DNA of 64,000 bases from Gordionus sp. m RMFG-2023 (Eukaryota > Nematomorpha > Gordioida > Chordodea > Parachordodidae), in contig NC_088776.1 in assembly GCF_954871325.1 (NCBI RefSeq), forward strand, positions 26,832,508 to 26,896,507, read 5' to 3'. The notes below the pieces were generated by a model that worked only from the letters and a program-made list of their open reading frames with translations, searched no databases and was not told the origin of the DNA. Position numbers and translations under genes: made by a program. Each line of letters opens with the position of its first letter. The stretch's first letter is position 1. Of the stretch, positions 10,830-23,049 are shown one piece after another.

Positions 10830-12324
10830 GTTGTAATTGCGTATTTTTACATTTTATATATATATAATTGTATAAAATATCAATTGAATTTAGATTCGTA
10901 GATTATATATTTAGTTTCATATAATAACTTATGACATTATATGTTATTCATGTCAAACATCAAATGATGAAGTTATTTAATTTTTAAATTTGGATTGTAA
11001 TTATCATGAATATATATGTCAAAATTTCATATATTTATATAAGGATTATTTTATATGTGTTGAGGGTCATTTTAATAAAACAAAAATTTTTTTAAAGGGC
11101 TATTAATTAAAATGAGATAAAATTTTAAAGATTTATTTATTTATATTATGAGGGTAAGGAAGTAGAAAATTTATACGGGGTATTTAATGTGGTGAAAGTG
11201 CAAAATTTGTTATAAAAATATATATAAAATAAAATTTTGATAGAAAATTTTTATGGGTTTATATATGTGAAATTTTATGGAAATGTAAAATTAGTGATTA
11301 CAATTAGTGTAAAAAGATATAAATTTGTATAATTGGGTGATTTATGAAAATATATAAAAAATGAGATTTCTGTGGTAAAATTTTTATTGTATATATAAAA
11401 ATATAGCTTTTAAAAGGGCGGATGTGTGTTGTGTTGGTTCATTTTTAATTAATGTTGATATATTATTAATCTTGATTTATTGTTAATGATGTGTTAATGT
11501 TATTTCATTTTGAATTAACTGTCCATTTTTAATTATTGTGGTGGATTTTGAATTAAACATATAAATTATTTAATTTTAAATGAAAAATATCATGTTTTTA
11601 AATTTAAAAAAATATTATCATTGTTGAAACATATGATATGATTATTTATTGTTAAATGCTAGATGTGAAACAACTAAATTTAAAGAAATCTTATCATTAT
11701 AACAGTATAATTTATGTTAATGATAAGGTGTAAAATATGTAAATTTAAAGAAATATTATAATTTTGATATATTTGTAATGATGAGTGCCGAATATCATTT
11801 GATTTTACAATGATTATGTTAAAAATATTTTCCCCTATCTTATTTTTTCTTTGAAAATTAAATTTTATTTGAAAGAAAATATAGCTTTGATCATGTATAT
11901 TTAATAAATTTGTATTTAAATGTTATCTATTTCTATATCTTGTTTGTTACTCTTTTATAAAGAAATATATAAATATATTCCATTAAACCCCTTATTCGTT
12001 AGGAAACAATAAATAGATTTACATATGCTAGTAATGGTAGCCAAGGAGCTCTGACTTATATTGAACGATTTAAAAGATTATTGGATGATAGTATTAAATG
12101 GACTTTGATGAAAGATGAATATGAAATATATCTTATTTTGGGAGAAATATAACACATGGCCTGTGAAGGGGTCGACGTGTTGTAATTGCATATTTTTACA
12201 TTATATATATAATTGTATATAATATCAAATATCAATTAACTGATGTATGAATGTAGATCCCTAGAATATATATTTAATTATATAATATGTTATGACAATA
12301 TTATATTGTATTCATATCAAACAT
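10830..12324 (+). repeat. Segment bracketed by direct repeats of about 130-145 bp
   Basis: 10830-10960 and 12179-12324 are related in the same orientation. Both begin with GTTGTAATTGC.TATTTTTAC, continue through ATATATATAATTGTAT and end with ATTCAT.TCAAACAT. The 1.2 kb between is AT-rich with no protein match. It could be a small element with direct terminal repeats or a local duplication. Confidence 0.6.
11590..11775 (+). repeat. Degenerate tandem repeat, about 66-76 bp unit
   Basis: The core TAAATTTAAA.AAATNTTAT recurs at about 11596, 11672 and 11738 within AT-rich sequence. Confidence 0.5.
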
Positions 12325-13205
12325 GAGTATGAACCAATTATTCGAGTTATGAAAACCGAAGAACAGATTTAAAATCTTTTTGTCATGAACTGATGTTTTT
12401 GATACAATAAAAATTAGTTATTATCTCAGTGAAAATTAATGATTGTATCATGTTAATATTTTAGAAAAGTAGAAATATGACATTTCCTATAAAATAATAT
12501 TTAAAGCATTTCGGAGCTTCAATGAGAATGATTAAATTGATATGAAGATTTGATTTAGCGAGCGAATCTATACAGGTATAATCTTAAAATAGAGGTTGAC
12601 TTACAACCCAGGGAGTGAGTTTTATTTATTCAAACTAGGAGTTAATTGTCTACGGTATTAAGTCCTATCGGTTCCTAACGCTGATGGAATTTTTTTTTTA
12701 CAGAATTGGTTCAGTTTTAGGCTCAATCTTGATCTTTTTATTTCTTTCCGGTCTTCTTGTTTCAATCTGGTCATAGTCCGATATTTGGCTCTCACTCTGT
12801 TTAAAAAAAACCGTGATTATCAAATATTTAAATTGTTGCTTGATTAAATTAAATGGACTTTTGATAAGATAGTAAAGGAATTAGAAGAGGTTTTTTTATA
12901 GATTTTGGTATTCAAAGCAGATATCCAAGACAATCAGAGACTGAACATAACTTCTTGAGGTTAAATCTTATTTATTCAGTCTGCCCTTATTATGTATAAA
13001 AATACTTTTAGAGTTTTCAGTAAAATGATTTTATCACTGTTGTAGATCTGTATGAGAATGGCCATGTCTTTAACTATAAAGGGGGGGGGGGATTTGCCTC
13101 TCACAAAATTTATACCCCTTCCCCCACTAAATATTGAGATTGAACGTTTTTACCAATTTTCATGCACTTAGTAGTTAATTGTAAAAAAATATGTAACATA
13201 AATTA
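12325..13205. other. Spacer without recognised features
   Basis: Mixed AT-rich sequence. A run of ten G lies at about 13081-13090. No coding or structural signal was recognised. Confidence 0.4.
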
Positions 13206-13213
13206 CTTAGATA

Positions 13214-16014
13214 CAGGGTCGTAGCCACGGGAGGGCCCCAAAAAAGAGAGGGGGGTTAGCCTCCCCCCCTAAAAAATTTGGCCTCCAAACTTGGCCCCTA
13301 GAAAAAATCTTTGGCCTCCAAAAATGGCCCTCATAAATTTTTTCGGCCCCCCAAATTTAAAAAAATTTTTGTAATTGATTATTTTTATATTTTTAAAATA
13401 AATTTAAAATATTTTTTCAAAAAACATGTCTTGTTTGTAAATTTCTTCCTATCCCGTTTTATTTTTATCCAATAATAAATCCTCATTCATTCATATTTTA
13501 TCATTTTCATGTGTGTTTGTGTATAATATTATATAGGCGCTTAATTATAACGTTTAAATTGTACTTATTTCAATGATAATTATTTTATTTATTATGGTTC
13601 AATCACAATATTATTATCTTTTGAAGGTCTCTGATATAGATCTGGGTGCAAATCATAAAAACCGGGATTTTTTGAAGCTAATCAAGTGGTTACTCAAGGC
13701 TTGATATATATATATCAAATCTAAGGAAACAGATTGATACCGTTCCGTAAATATTTATTAAAATAAAAAAGGTTCTTATTAAATTTTTATAAAATTTGGT
13801 AATTATTGTGCAGTGTTGCTAAACAGCTCGATTTGGGCCGATTTTTAATGGTCCGATGATATAACCAGTTATTTAAAACAGCGGTGAATATTTCAGCATT
13901 ATAAAGAAAATAGTGAGATGACAACACTTTTGGTAAGCCAACAAATTAACCATAATCTCTGCGATCTTAAATCAAGATTTCATGATATTTCTTGACACAT
14001 AGGAGCTACCTTTCCGTGGGATTGGTTCAACAAAAATTACGGATGCTGCAAATGTAGAAAACATAATTTATTCTTACTGGACTATTTATAGTAATGTTTT
14101 CATACACCATCCAAAAAGATCCTGTATTAAAAAAAATTACGAAATTTATATACAAAAATATGCGATATTCATTACCCAGATTCAAAACGAAATAATATCT
14201 ATTATGGTAGATATGGTGCTTGATTATATTTCAGATAAATATAACAAAAGTGAGATGCCTTATTTTTTGTCTTAAGGCTGATGTGACAAAAGATGCATCA
14301 GGTTGTAAAAACCTGAGCATAATTCTTTATATTTTTTTCTGGAGAACTCCAAGAAAATTTAATAGGGATTATTAATATACAGTGTCTTTCTGCTGAAAGC
14401 ATTACTAATTGCATTTTAAAGCAACTTAATGAGTTAAATATTAATTCAACAAATATGATAAACCAGGCATATGGTGGTGCAAACGTTATATCTGGCCGAA
14501 ATGAAGGAGTGCAAACCCTACTTCAAAAAAAATTAATAAAAACCATTTATACAATGCTACAACCACATGTTGTACCTTGTGGTTCAAAATTGGTATAATA
14601 GTTATCATTTCTAATTTTTTAAATTTATTCAATACATTGAATAATTTTTTAGGCGGTTTAACGTATCCTGTAAATGTACAGGTCATACTCTTAATAGACT
14701 TTTAGACCGTGGACTCATTTAGAAACATATCGCATAGTTTATGTTAATTTTAAGGCTATTGGTGAAGTATTAGTTTACTTTTCTAATGGAACTCTTAATT
14801 CAGAGGTTTCCACTCATGATTCTATCGAAGCCTCTGGTATTTTTTCTCAATACGTTATTTTAAATTACGTTATATTAGCCATTATAATTTATGAGATATT
14901 AATAACAATAGATCCACTATATAAGTATCTACAGTCAGAAGGTACTTACCAAGTGGATGCTAAATATTGTATTGATTCCATAATCAATATATTTAAAATT
15001 ATTGATTTGATTAGAATAAAGGCTGAAAAACCTTTAGCAAAATTTAATCTCACTCCCCACAAATCATCAAGCGTACGTAAAACGCCTATAAATTTCCAAG
15101 ATTTTTTAGTCGAAACCAAATTATAATTTGATTTGCGAAAAAGACTCAAATTAGAGTTCTTTAAAATGAAATTATTATGAAATTATTGATTACTTTGTTG
15201 ATAATTTTTTAGATACACAAGATAATTATATTCAATCAAGTTTTAATGCATTGTCCCTCTTTGATAGTGATTATTTTATATCGGACAAAATGGCCCGATT
15301 AGAATAATTATTAAACTTAAATATGGAAACTTTACACCATGAAGTGTAAATCGCTATAGCTGCAGAAGTTAAAGAAACACATAATTTTGAAAATATCCTA
15401 AATATTATGTATATAAAAAATATCATCATGCATTAAAAGAATTGTATAAATGCTACTCAACAGCCATTATCATTGGGGTACCAACGGCTTCTTGGATGGC
15501 TTCTTACTCTATAATATAGAGAGTTCTATCAAGCACTAGAAGGTCGATGAAAGATCAAAGTAAGCAATATTTAGTATTGATGGCTTATGAAAAAAAAATA
15601 AACACAAAATTTATCCTTTAATTCATTTATGTTAAAATTTAAAAATAAAAATCGTCGTATTATATTATAATATTATTTTGTATGTTCATATTATTTTGTA
15701 TGTTCATATTATTTTGTATGTTCATATTATTTTGTATGTTCATATTATTTTGTATGTTCATATTATTTTGTATGTTCATATTATTTTGTATGTTCATATT
15801 ATTTTGTATGTTCATATTATTTTGTATGTTCATATTATTTTGTATGTTCATATTATAGTATTATTTTGTATTCATATAACATTAATATATTTTTAATAAA
15901 AATAGCATAAAATTTCTATGAATGCTTAATTATTTGTTTTATTTAAAAAAAATAGTGGCCCCTCTAAGTAAGCAGCTGCCCCCCCCTAACTGAAAATTCC
16001 TGCCTACGGCCCTG
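13214..16014 (+). mobile_element. Full-length but decayed hAT element (DUF4371/ZMYM type)
   Basis: The terminal inverted repeats are CAGGGTCGTAGCCACGG (left) and its counterpart at the right (CAGGGCCGTAGGCAGG on the opposite strand). They are flanked by 8-bp duplications CTTAGATA (13206-13213) and CTTAAATA (16015-16022) that differ at one base. The interior encodes, on the plus strand, a broken transposase: AYGGANVISGRNEGVQTLL (near 14467-14525) matches the YDGA.N.SG block around the second catalytic Asp, and VPTASWMASYS with RVLSSTRRSMKDQS (near 15478-15560) matches the C-terminal dimerisation region. Many stops interrupt it. An 18-bp minisatellite has expanded near its right end. Confidence 0.9.
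15671..15850 (+). repeat. 18-bp minisatellite, 10 perfect copies
   Basis: The unit TATTATTTTGTATGTTCA is repeated ten times without error, inside the right part of the hAT element. Its length is a multiple of three, which creates open frames on both strands that are not genes. Confidence 0.97.
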
Positions 16015-16022
16015 CTTAAATA

Positions 16023-16639
16023 TTACATAAATTATTATTTATATTATATAAAATATGCATAATAATGCAATATTTAATTAACATTACTTAAATAATTATT
16101 TATATTTTCTATGAAATATTGCATGTTTTTATTTATCACCTATTTCACATTCTAATCTGCTTAATCCCCATTATGCAATTTCCGATAGAATTCGATTGAT
16201 ATATGCAATTTTTGATAAAATACATAAAATAATTTGAGTTCTCTCTAGTGCCTCCTTAAAAGATAATTTCTAGTTATATAATGAAGCAAAAATCAATATA
16301 CGGAGTATTACTATACTCCACCCACACTTCAAGCTTTAGGGGTTTGGAAAGCTATATAATAGTGAGAGAAATTAAGATATAAAATGAGTTCAAGTTCCTG
16401 AAAAAGATGTAAAAAGGAACTAATTTTTTTTAATGAGTCTATGCTACAAGATGATAATTATATAAAATTAAACTTGTTAATAAGTTTGAAAATGAATATA
16501 CAAAAAATGATATTTTAAAAATTGATAAATTGACTTGTTCGGAAAATAGTCCTATTTTTTTTCTTTCGATATCAGTATCTATCTTTTTGTTTTCCTGATT
16601 TTACTGGGGGAACTCGTCGGTAATAAGTCAGAATTGTTT
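16023..16639. other. AT-rich spacer
   Basis: No gene or repeat was recognised. Confidence 0.4.
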
Positions 16640-16860
16640 TGGACATAAAGACCTGGACAAAAGTATACCATAAGACAATGAAAAAATACCCCCGGGCAAA
16701 GACATCAAACAAATACCCTCGAACAAAAGACACCTGGAAAGAAATTCAAATTTTAATCATTTTTTAAAATGTTTAGAAAAAAGGGAAAGTTTAAAAAAAA
16801 TTAATTAATTTCTTCCACACACTAAAAAAAATATTTAATGGTAATGCGCTGTGCACTCAA

Positions 16861-17208
16861 AATGTGAAAATACACTTCATTTAATTTTAAATATTCAAAA
16901 AATAATTAAACTAAAAGCTTAATTTAAAAAAAAAACCATGCACATATGTAGAGTACTGGTGAAATGTTTAGATGTTGGCTAAAGTTTTGCTTCGCGGTTC
17001 ATTGCAGGGCCTGATATGGGTTATGGTTAATCTAAGCATAAAAGTAGATTATCAGAAATACTTAATTTTATTATAGGCAACAGACCCACTACATTCGGTA
17101 AAATCTAGCAGATGCGTAGCCAATAGGTATCTTTTAGATTTTAACTATGCGGTTCAGACTATGGCCTGATACCAAGTTCTTCGACAGTGTTATCGGTGGC
17201 CATGTGTT
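16861..17208 (+). repeat. Left inverted arm of the foldback element
   Basis: The reverse complement matches 19296-19643 base for base except for very few changes. By eye I found one difference (TAGAGTACT versus TGGAGTACT) over the inner 280 bp or so. The arm includes the unit ATTCGGTAAAATCTAGC, related to repeats at 19074 and 22000-22960. Confidence 0.92.
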
Positions 17209-18462
17209 GTGTTTACAATATATTTTGATTAATAAATTTTAATTGCCCCTCGCCTCCCCCTTTTGTTTTTGCAATTATCTAGCCATACAAAATTCGATAA
17301 ATGATAAACATAATTACTTTCATTTTTGTTAAACAAAAGCTGTTATTTTATATAACCGCATTTTCTACCAATATTTGTATGTAGCTAAGGGGGTTGCTCC
17401 AATTCGAAGACACCAGATTGGTAGATGAAAAAGTAAAGTACACATAACGATCCCCCCTGGTTAGTGTTATGATTGGCTAAGAATATTAGCATAAATCGAT
17501 AAAAAAAACCTACAAACGGATGGAATTTGTAATCACCTTTTCACTGTTTCCCTATTTTACGACCACTTTAATTATTTAAATGATAATTATTCTTTTACAT
17601 TAAAAAAGTTTGGAAGCAAACTGCTTCTATAACCTACTACTGCTCATGTAGACTCCGGTTAGCAGTCTTGTAATTATTTTTAATTTACCTAAAATTTATT
17701 CATAACTCTATTGTGTAAAGATAATTTAGAAAAATATTCGTATACAATAAGTTGGTTTGTTAAAGTTTATTATTCTAAAGGAAATCACTATACCGTTGAT
17801 TGGAAAATATGAAGTTCTTTGTTAATTTCAAAAATCCATCTAGGATAGAAATATTAGACAGCCGTTATTAGATCTGATTTTTTAGAAATCTTTAGATAGA
17901 ATTGGTTTCTATACCTGTCAATAATATAACTTTCCACAGGACTATGTTTTACTACTGACTTTAGAGAATGGTATTTCCGTTTCCACAAAAATATATTGGG
18001 GTATCATAAAATCAGTCAAATTTTTATTGCTGATAATTGCCATATTTGTAGTTTTCATATGTATTAAAAGGAAGCCTATGAAACTCATAGCAGGTATTCT
18101 ATCTTTAAGTAGTTTCCAAGCTGTTAAGATGTATAAATTCTTGTTTATATATTTTAATAGGGTCCAAATTTTTTAAAAGATTTAAACCGATAATGTATTA
18201 AATTGGCATATTATATTTAATATTCAGATTCGAAAGTCGTTTTAAAAATTGTTGCAATATATCTAATGTAAGGCGTGGTTGATACTAGCACATCCCTGTC
18301 ATTAACCCCATCAGCTTTTTCATGTGCCCACAATCTCGTTTTAGCAATTTTTTAAGGTTTTCTTTTATTGAACCGATTACTTGGTATTCATACTTTTTCA
18401 TCCACATTTCCATCAATTTATATAATACATTTTTAAAAAAAACTGGTGAAACTGATGATTAG

Positions 18463-18720
18463 CAGGGGCGTCACTAACCCTTACCAGGGAATTCAAAAAA
18501 TTTTTAATTTATTTTCTTTTCAAAATTACCATTTTTTTAGCTAACATTTTCAAAATTATTTTTTTTAGCTAACATTATCCAAAATTACCTTTTTTTGCTA
18601 ACATTTTCAAAATTACCTTATAATTTTATTTAGCTAACATTATCCAAATTAAATTTGGTTATTAAAAAAAATTTTTGAGGGGGCCCTTCAAATTTTTTTA
18701 TGGGGCTCCCCCTAGTGACA
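18463..18720. mobile_element. MITE of the CAGGGGCGTCACTA family with internal short tandem repeats
   Basis: It starts with CAGGGGCGTCACTAAC and ends near CCCCCTAGTGAC. The middle holds several copies of a unit of about 30 bp containing TTTAGCTAACATTTTCAAAA. Related copies lie at 27716-28029 and 63776-63895. It sits inside the foldback element. Confidence 0.7.
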
Positions 18721-19295
18721 TTATTGATAAGTAGCACTGCAAAGAGATTCTACGCCTCGATATTAAATGTATCACAAACGCATAAATTGAGAATATGGTT
18801 ATAACAACGTATATAAATATTATCTGAAAACATTGCTTAATTTGAGCTTGCAAACCAACAAATTCATTTCGTTGTTGCTCCGTTAAACAAATCTCCAATT
18901 ATATTCGTTATTTGCACTCATTTTCAATAATAATAAAATCTATTTTATAAAAAAGAATTAAAGTCCCCCTTTTTATACCATCTTGAAGCCCAGTGGGACT
19001 TTTTTTTGGCTTACTGGCCAGTCTGATTCTGAGAGAAATATCAATTTCTCAGACACCAAACCCACTATATTAGGTAAAATCTAACACATGTAGAATAAAT
19101 TAATAATTTAAAAAAACATTTGATTAGAGTGGTATTAAATTTAACAAAATTTAATTACTAATATTTGCAAATAATTCCATAATTAACGAATTTGAATATT
19201 CACTAAAATGTATGATTTTCAAAAATTTACCGATACTAATAATTCCTATGTTAAATTTAAATTTCTAATTCGTTAAATTTTTTTAGATTATTAGT

Positions 19296-19643
19296 GACAC
19301 ATGGCCACCGATAACACTGTCGAAGAACTTGGTATCAGGCCATAGTCTGAACCGCATAGTTAAAATCTAAAAGATACCTATTGGCTACGCATCTGCTAGA
19401 TTTTACCGAATGTAGTGGGTCTGTTGCCTATAATAAAATTAAGTATTTCTGATAATCTACTTTTATGCTTAGATTAACCATAACCCATATCAGGCCCTGC
19501 AATGAACCGCGAAGCAAAACTTTAGCCAACATCTAAACATTTCACCAGTACTCCACATATGTGCATGGTTTTTTTTTAAAATTAAGCTTTTAGTTTAATT
19601 ATTTTTTGAATATTTAAAATTAAATGAAGTGTATTTTCACATT
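19296..19643 (-). repeat. Right inverted arm of the foldback element
   Basis: Inverted partner of 16861-17208, of equal length. Sequence similarity falls sharply just outside the arms. Confidence 0.92.
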
Positions 19644-19777
19644 CAAATTGAATCAAATATAGAGTAATTTTCGATTACGTAAGATCTACGTGTAGAAGAA
19701 TTTAATATTTAAAAAAAACGAAAATTTAAAATTGGGATATTTTTGTTCGGGATACCTTATCGAATCTTTATGTCTAA

Positions 19778-21045
19778 TAGATTTATTTCTCAAAATTTTT
19801 AAAGATTCTTATATTTTTAGAAATATTTTCTCCACCTTGCAAAAATTATAAATTTGTTTTATGAAAAAAGTCTCTCAACAATAGAGGGTTATTTGTTTTC
19901 GGTAAACAAAATTTGTCTTATCAATTGTTAAATAAATGGCCCTAAATTTCACATAAGAATAATGTTTTTAATATATAAAAAAATTAAATAAATAAACTAC
20001 CAGTTTAATAAAATATTATTGTTACATTAAATCCTAAATTGTAATGCTAAGATGTCTGGCACCATTGGTAAAAACGGAGTAAATTTGATTTAAATATTTC
20101 ATCCGATCCATTCATTTTCGGCACATGAAAAATAACTTACGCACAAATGAGAAAAAAAAATAGCTTCCAACAAAATACTCATCCTTTTTATATATAAAAT
20201 GAAATAAAGAGTATCTGTGTATAATCCATCAATCAATATTTTGAAATTTTTTTAAAATAATATTATTATTTTTGAAAATGAATATTAATTTAAAATTAAT
20301 CTATGGTGCCTAAAATCTTATTATATTCCTTTTATTTTAATGAGTTTTATTTGCTTTTATATTATTTAATTGCCTTTATACGATTGATAAGGCGTCAAAG
20401 AATAATAAAATTGCAAATTTTAGAAATTTGTTATAAAAGTTGTCTTAACGAAAAGAATAAAAATTATGCTTTATATAAAAACCGCAAAATATATACAATA
20501 TTATATTAAAATGTTATATAATTTTATTTGATAATATTTTTTCCCAATCAAAATTGTAGCGAATATATTTTATCTTCATTGTGATGATGACTTTTAACTG
20601 ATGTGGTTGGGCAGAAAGTAGAGGCGTCGCCAGCTTCTTTAACATAGGTGCCCATTTTTTTATGGGTGTGGAGAGGGGTGTTAAATTTTATTTAAACTAA
20701 TTTAAATGGTATGCAAAAAAACAGTATAAAACTAAATAAGATTATTTTATTATAATATATAGATTTCTATCATTTAAAATAAAATTATATCGTCATCGTG
20801 TATTTTATTTACAATATTATCCTCAATAAGACAATAAACTGAGTCTTTCTTGACTCATAGTTGTGTAATATCCGTTGCATGAGTGAAGGCAACAAAAAAT
20901 ATAGTTGTAGTAAAAAAAATAGAGACGGGCCAAAAAAATTTATATGGGTGTACAGGACACGCGAATCCCTAAAAAATTCCACCTATTAATAATCACCTAT
21001 GAATGATATATTTAAAAATTTAAGCCCAATCCGGCGCGAGCCATA
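19778..21045. other. AT-rich spacer with a transposon-end-like segment
   Basis: At 20620-20960 lie GAGGCGTCGCCAGCTTC and, farther on, GACGGGCC, which look like worn ends of a GGGGCGTCAC-type element. The frame at 20303-20509 has no family resemblance. The rest shows nothing. Confidence 0.4.
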
Positions 21046-21350
21046 AAACTGGGGTATTTCCCTCCGGTATCTTTTTGTCCATAGGTATATTTGTCCAGTG
21101 TTTCTTACCTGGAGTACTTTCATTTCGTTCTTTTTGTCCATAATATTTCTATCTTTTACACGCTGTAGCACACCTCCATCTACGAAACTGGCAGAAAGAT
21201 AACTATGAATTTAATATTAGTGACATAAACAAGGGGGGGGGGGGTTGAGGAGGAATCACAGTAAAATTGGGGTATTTTTGTCCGATGTCTTTTCCATGGG
21301 TATTTTTAATCTTTTTGTCCATGGCACATCCAAGTCTTGTTGTCCAGAAA
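21046..21350. mobile_element. Foldback-family terminal fragments
   Basis: Two blocks (about 21050-21145 and 21262-21345) repeat the motifs GGGGTATTT, TTTTTGTCC and ATGTCTTT that mark the right end of the element at 16640-19777, in the same orientation. A run of about 14 G lies between them. Confidence 0.55.
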
Positions 21351-21869
21351 ATTAATATCAGTGATTCGTTGGGGATCCCCCTCCATGGAAAATATTATAG
21401 GCAGTGACATAAAAAAAGGAATTTGGGAATGAACTCCTTCCTATGGGGTTTTTTAAATATTAACATTTAGACGAAAATGGAGGGGGAAGGGGTTAATCAC
21501 TCTTTTCATGAAAAATATGATGAGGATAATATTTGCTTTCATATATTTTTTGAATTTTAAATTGATAAAACCCTCTCTATAATTTCTTCTTCTATTTCTA
21601 TAATATTTTCGATTTTTATTATTACACCTGGGATCAAAATTTGTTTCTATTTTTAAGTGCAAGAGTGTATACCTAGTATTTATTATGCTTGATTGTTTCC
21701 ATTCACCATAACTCAGGGACTTCTGCACCCCCCCCCCTCCCTTCCAGACTATGATGATATTACCAGCATCAAATCTTTTACTCCATACTCCTTAAATATT
21801 TTACCCCTTAACCTTACTCTAAAATTTTACAACCCTATTCACCATTAAATTACCAATGCTGGATATAAA

Positions 21870-22975
21870 TTTCCTGGACAAAAATACTCCCAGACAAAAA
21901 GACATCGAAAAAAACACCCCAATTTGAATAAACTTTTCAAATGCTTAGAAAAGGAAATTTTTAAATTTTTTTTCTATTAATTGATTCTACAGGGTTCTGA
22001 GTTTATATTAGATTTTACAGAATGTAGTGGGTTTCTAATTAAATTGGTATTTCTCCTCATTTAATATAAACGCTTAACCTTATCTTTGTTACATAGGCCT
22101 AAGCTTACCACTAACGATAAACGCTTAACCTTATCCTTGTTGCATAGGCCTAAGCTAACCACTAACGCTATCCACCTGCTTAGCATCAGTCCGGCGAGTT
22201 AGGTAAAAATTAATTGATAATTATTAGCCCTGTTACAATTAAGCGGACGTAGTGAGATCTGTATCTTATAAAATTAGTATATTTATCCTCAACTAATATA
22301 CGCATTATCTCTTATATTTGTTGCATAGCCCCTAAGATAAGCGCTAACGTGGACCACGAGCTTCCTTAAGCCCTTATTTTAAACCGCGTTTCGGTAAAAA
22401 CTAATGGTTACTTATCGGATGCTCCGCAGGGCTCAGAAGCCCATAGTATCTGTTAAATTTTACCTAATATAGTTGGGTTTGGTTAATCAAATTAGTATTT
22501 CTCCTCATCTAATATATAACATTTATTTTTGTTGCATAGCCCTAAGTTAACCTCTAACGCGGTCACGAGTTTAGTATCAAGCCTTAGTCAGTCAGAACAT
22601 TGTAATTCGGTAAAATAAGGTATCTGTCAGATTTTACCGAATGCAGTAGGTTTGGTATTTAATAAAATTAGTATTTTTCCTCATCTAATTTAAGCGCTAA
22701 CCCTTATCTTTGTTGCATAGGTAAGCTAACCTAACGTTTTCCACGAACTTGCTATCAGCCTTTTGTCTAAACCGCATAGTTCGGTAAAAACTAATAGATA
22801 TACTTATTGGATGCTTTGCGGTGCACAGCAGCCCTAAGTATCTGTTAGATTTTACCGAATGTGGTGGGTCTGGTGCCTATAAAAAAATTAAGTATTTCTT
22901 ATAACATACTTTTATGATTAGATTAACCTTAGCCCACATCATGCTCTACAATGAACCGAGATCATCACATGGTAG
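21870..22975 (+). repeat. Second foldback-family copy with a diverged tandem array
   Basis: The left end at 21870 (GGACAAAAATACTCCC then GACATCG) matches the terminal motif of the 16640 element. From about 21990 a unit of about 175-230 bp repeats. Its anchor GATTTTACCGAATG.AGTGGG occurs near 22011, 22456, 22630 and 22842, with a diverged copy near 22243. Each is followed by TTGTTGCATAG and later by AACCGCATAG.TCGGTAAA-type blocks. The last unit (22842-22960) is close to the arms of the first element. The right terminus is missing. Confidence 0.75.
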
Positions 22976-23045
22976 AACTTGTCAATTAAAACTGTCGCAT
23001 AGTTTATGAAAAACAACTCAACTATCATCATATTATCATTTTTGA
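22976..23045 (+). repeat. Dispersed repeat fragment (GGTAGAACTTGTCA family)
   Basis: GGTAGAACTTGTCA followed by TAAAACTGTCGCATAGTTTA is related to 28052-28130 and 59506-59580. Confidence 0.6.
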
Positions 23046-23049
23046 CCCT

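Larger units (their letters stand above)
16640..19777. mobile_element. Foldback-type DNA element with long inverted arms
   Basis: The outer ends are related in inverted orientation (GGACATAAAGAC at 16641 and CTTTATGTCTA at 19766). Inside them lie two inverted arms of 348 bp (16861-17208 and 19296-19643) that are almost identical. The 2.1 kb middle holds no long open frame and a small MITE (18463-18720). Subterminal GGACAAAA and AAATACCCC motifs recur at 21050-21350 and 21870. The element is non-autonomous. It resembles foldback elements, in which long inverted arms are built from repeated units. Confidence 0.8.

Noticed and set aside
15660-15896. Repetitive frames on both strands (NNMNIQ and YVHIIL repeats)
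   Set aside because: By-products of the 18-bp minisatellite inside an hAT element.
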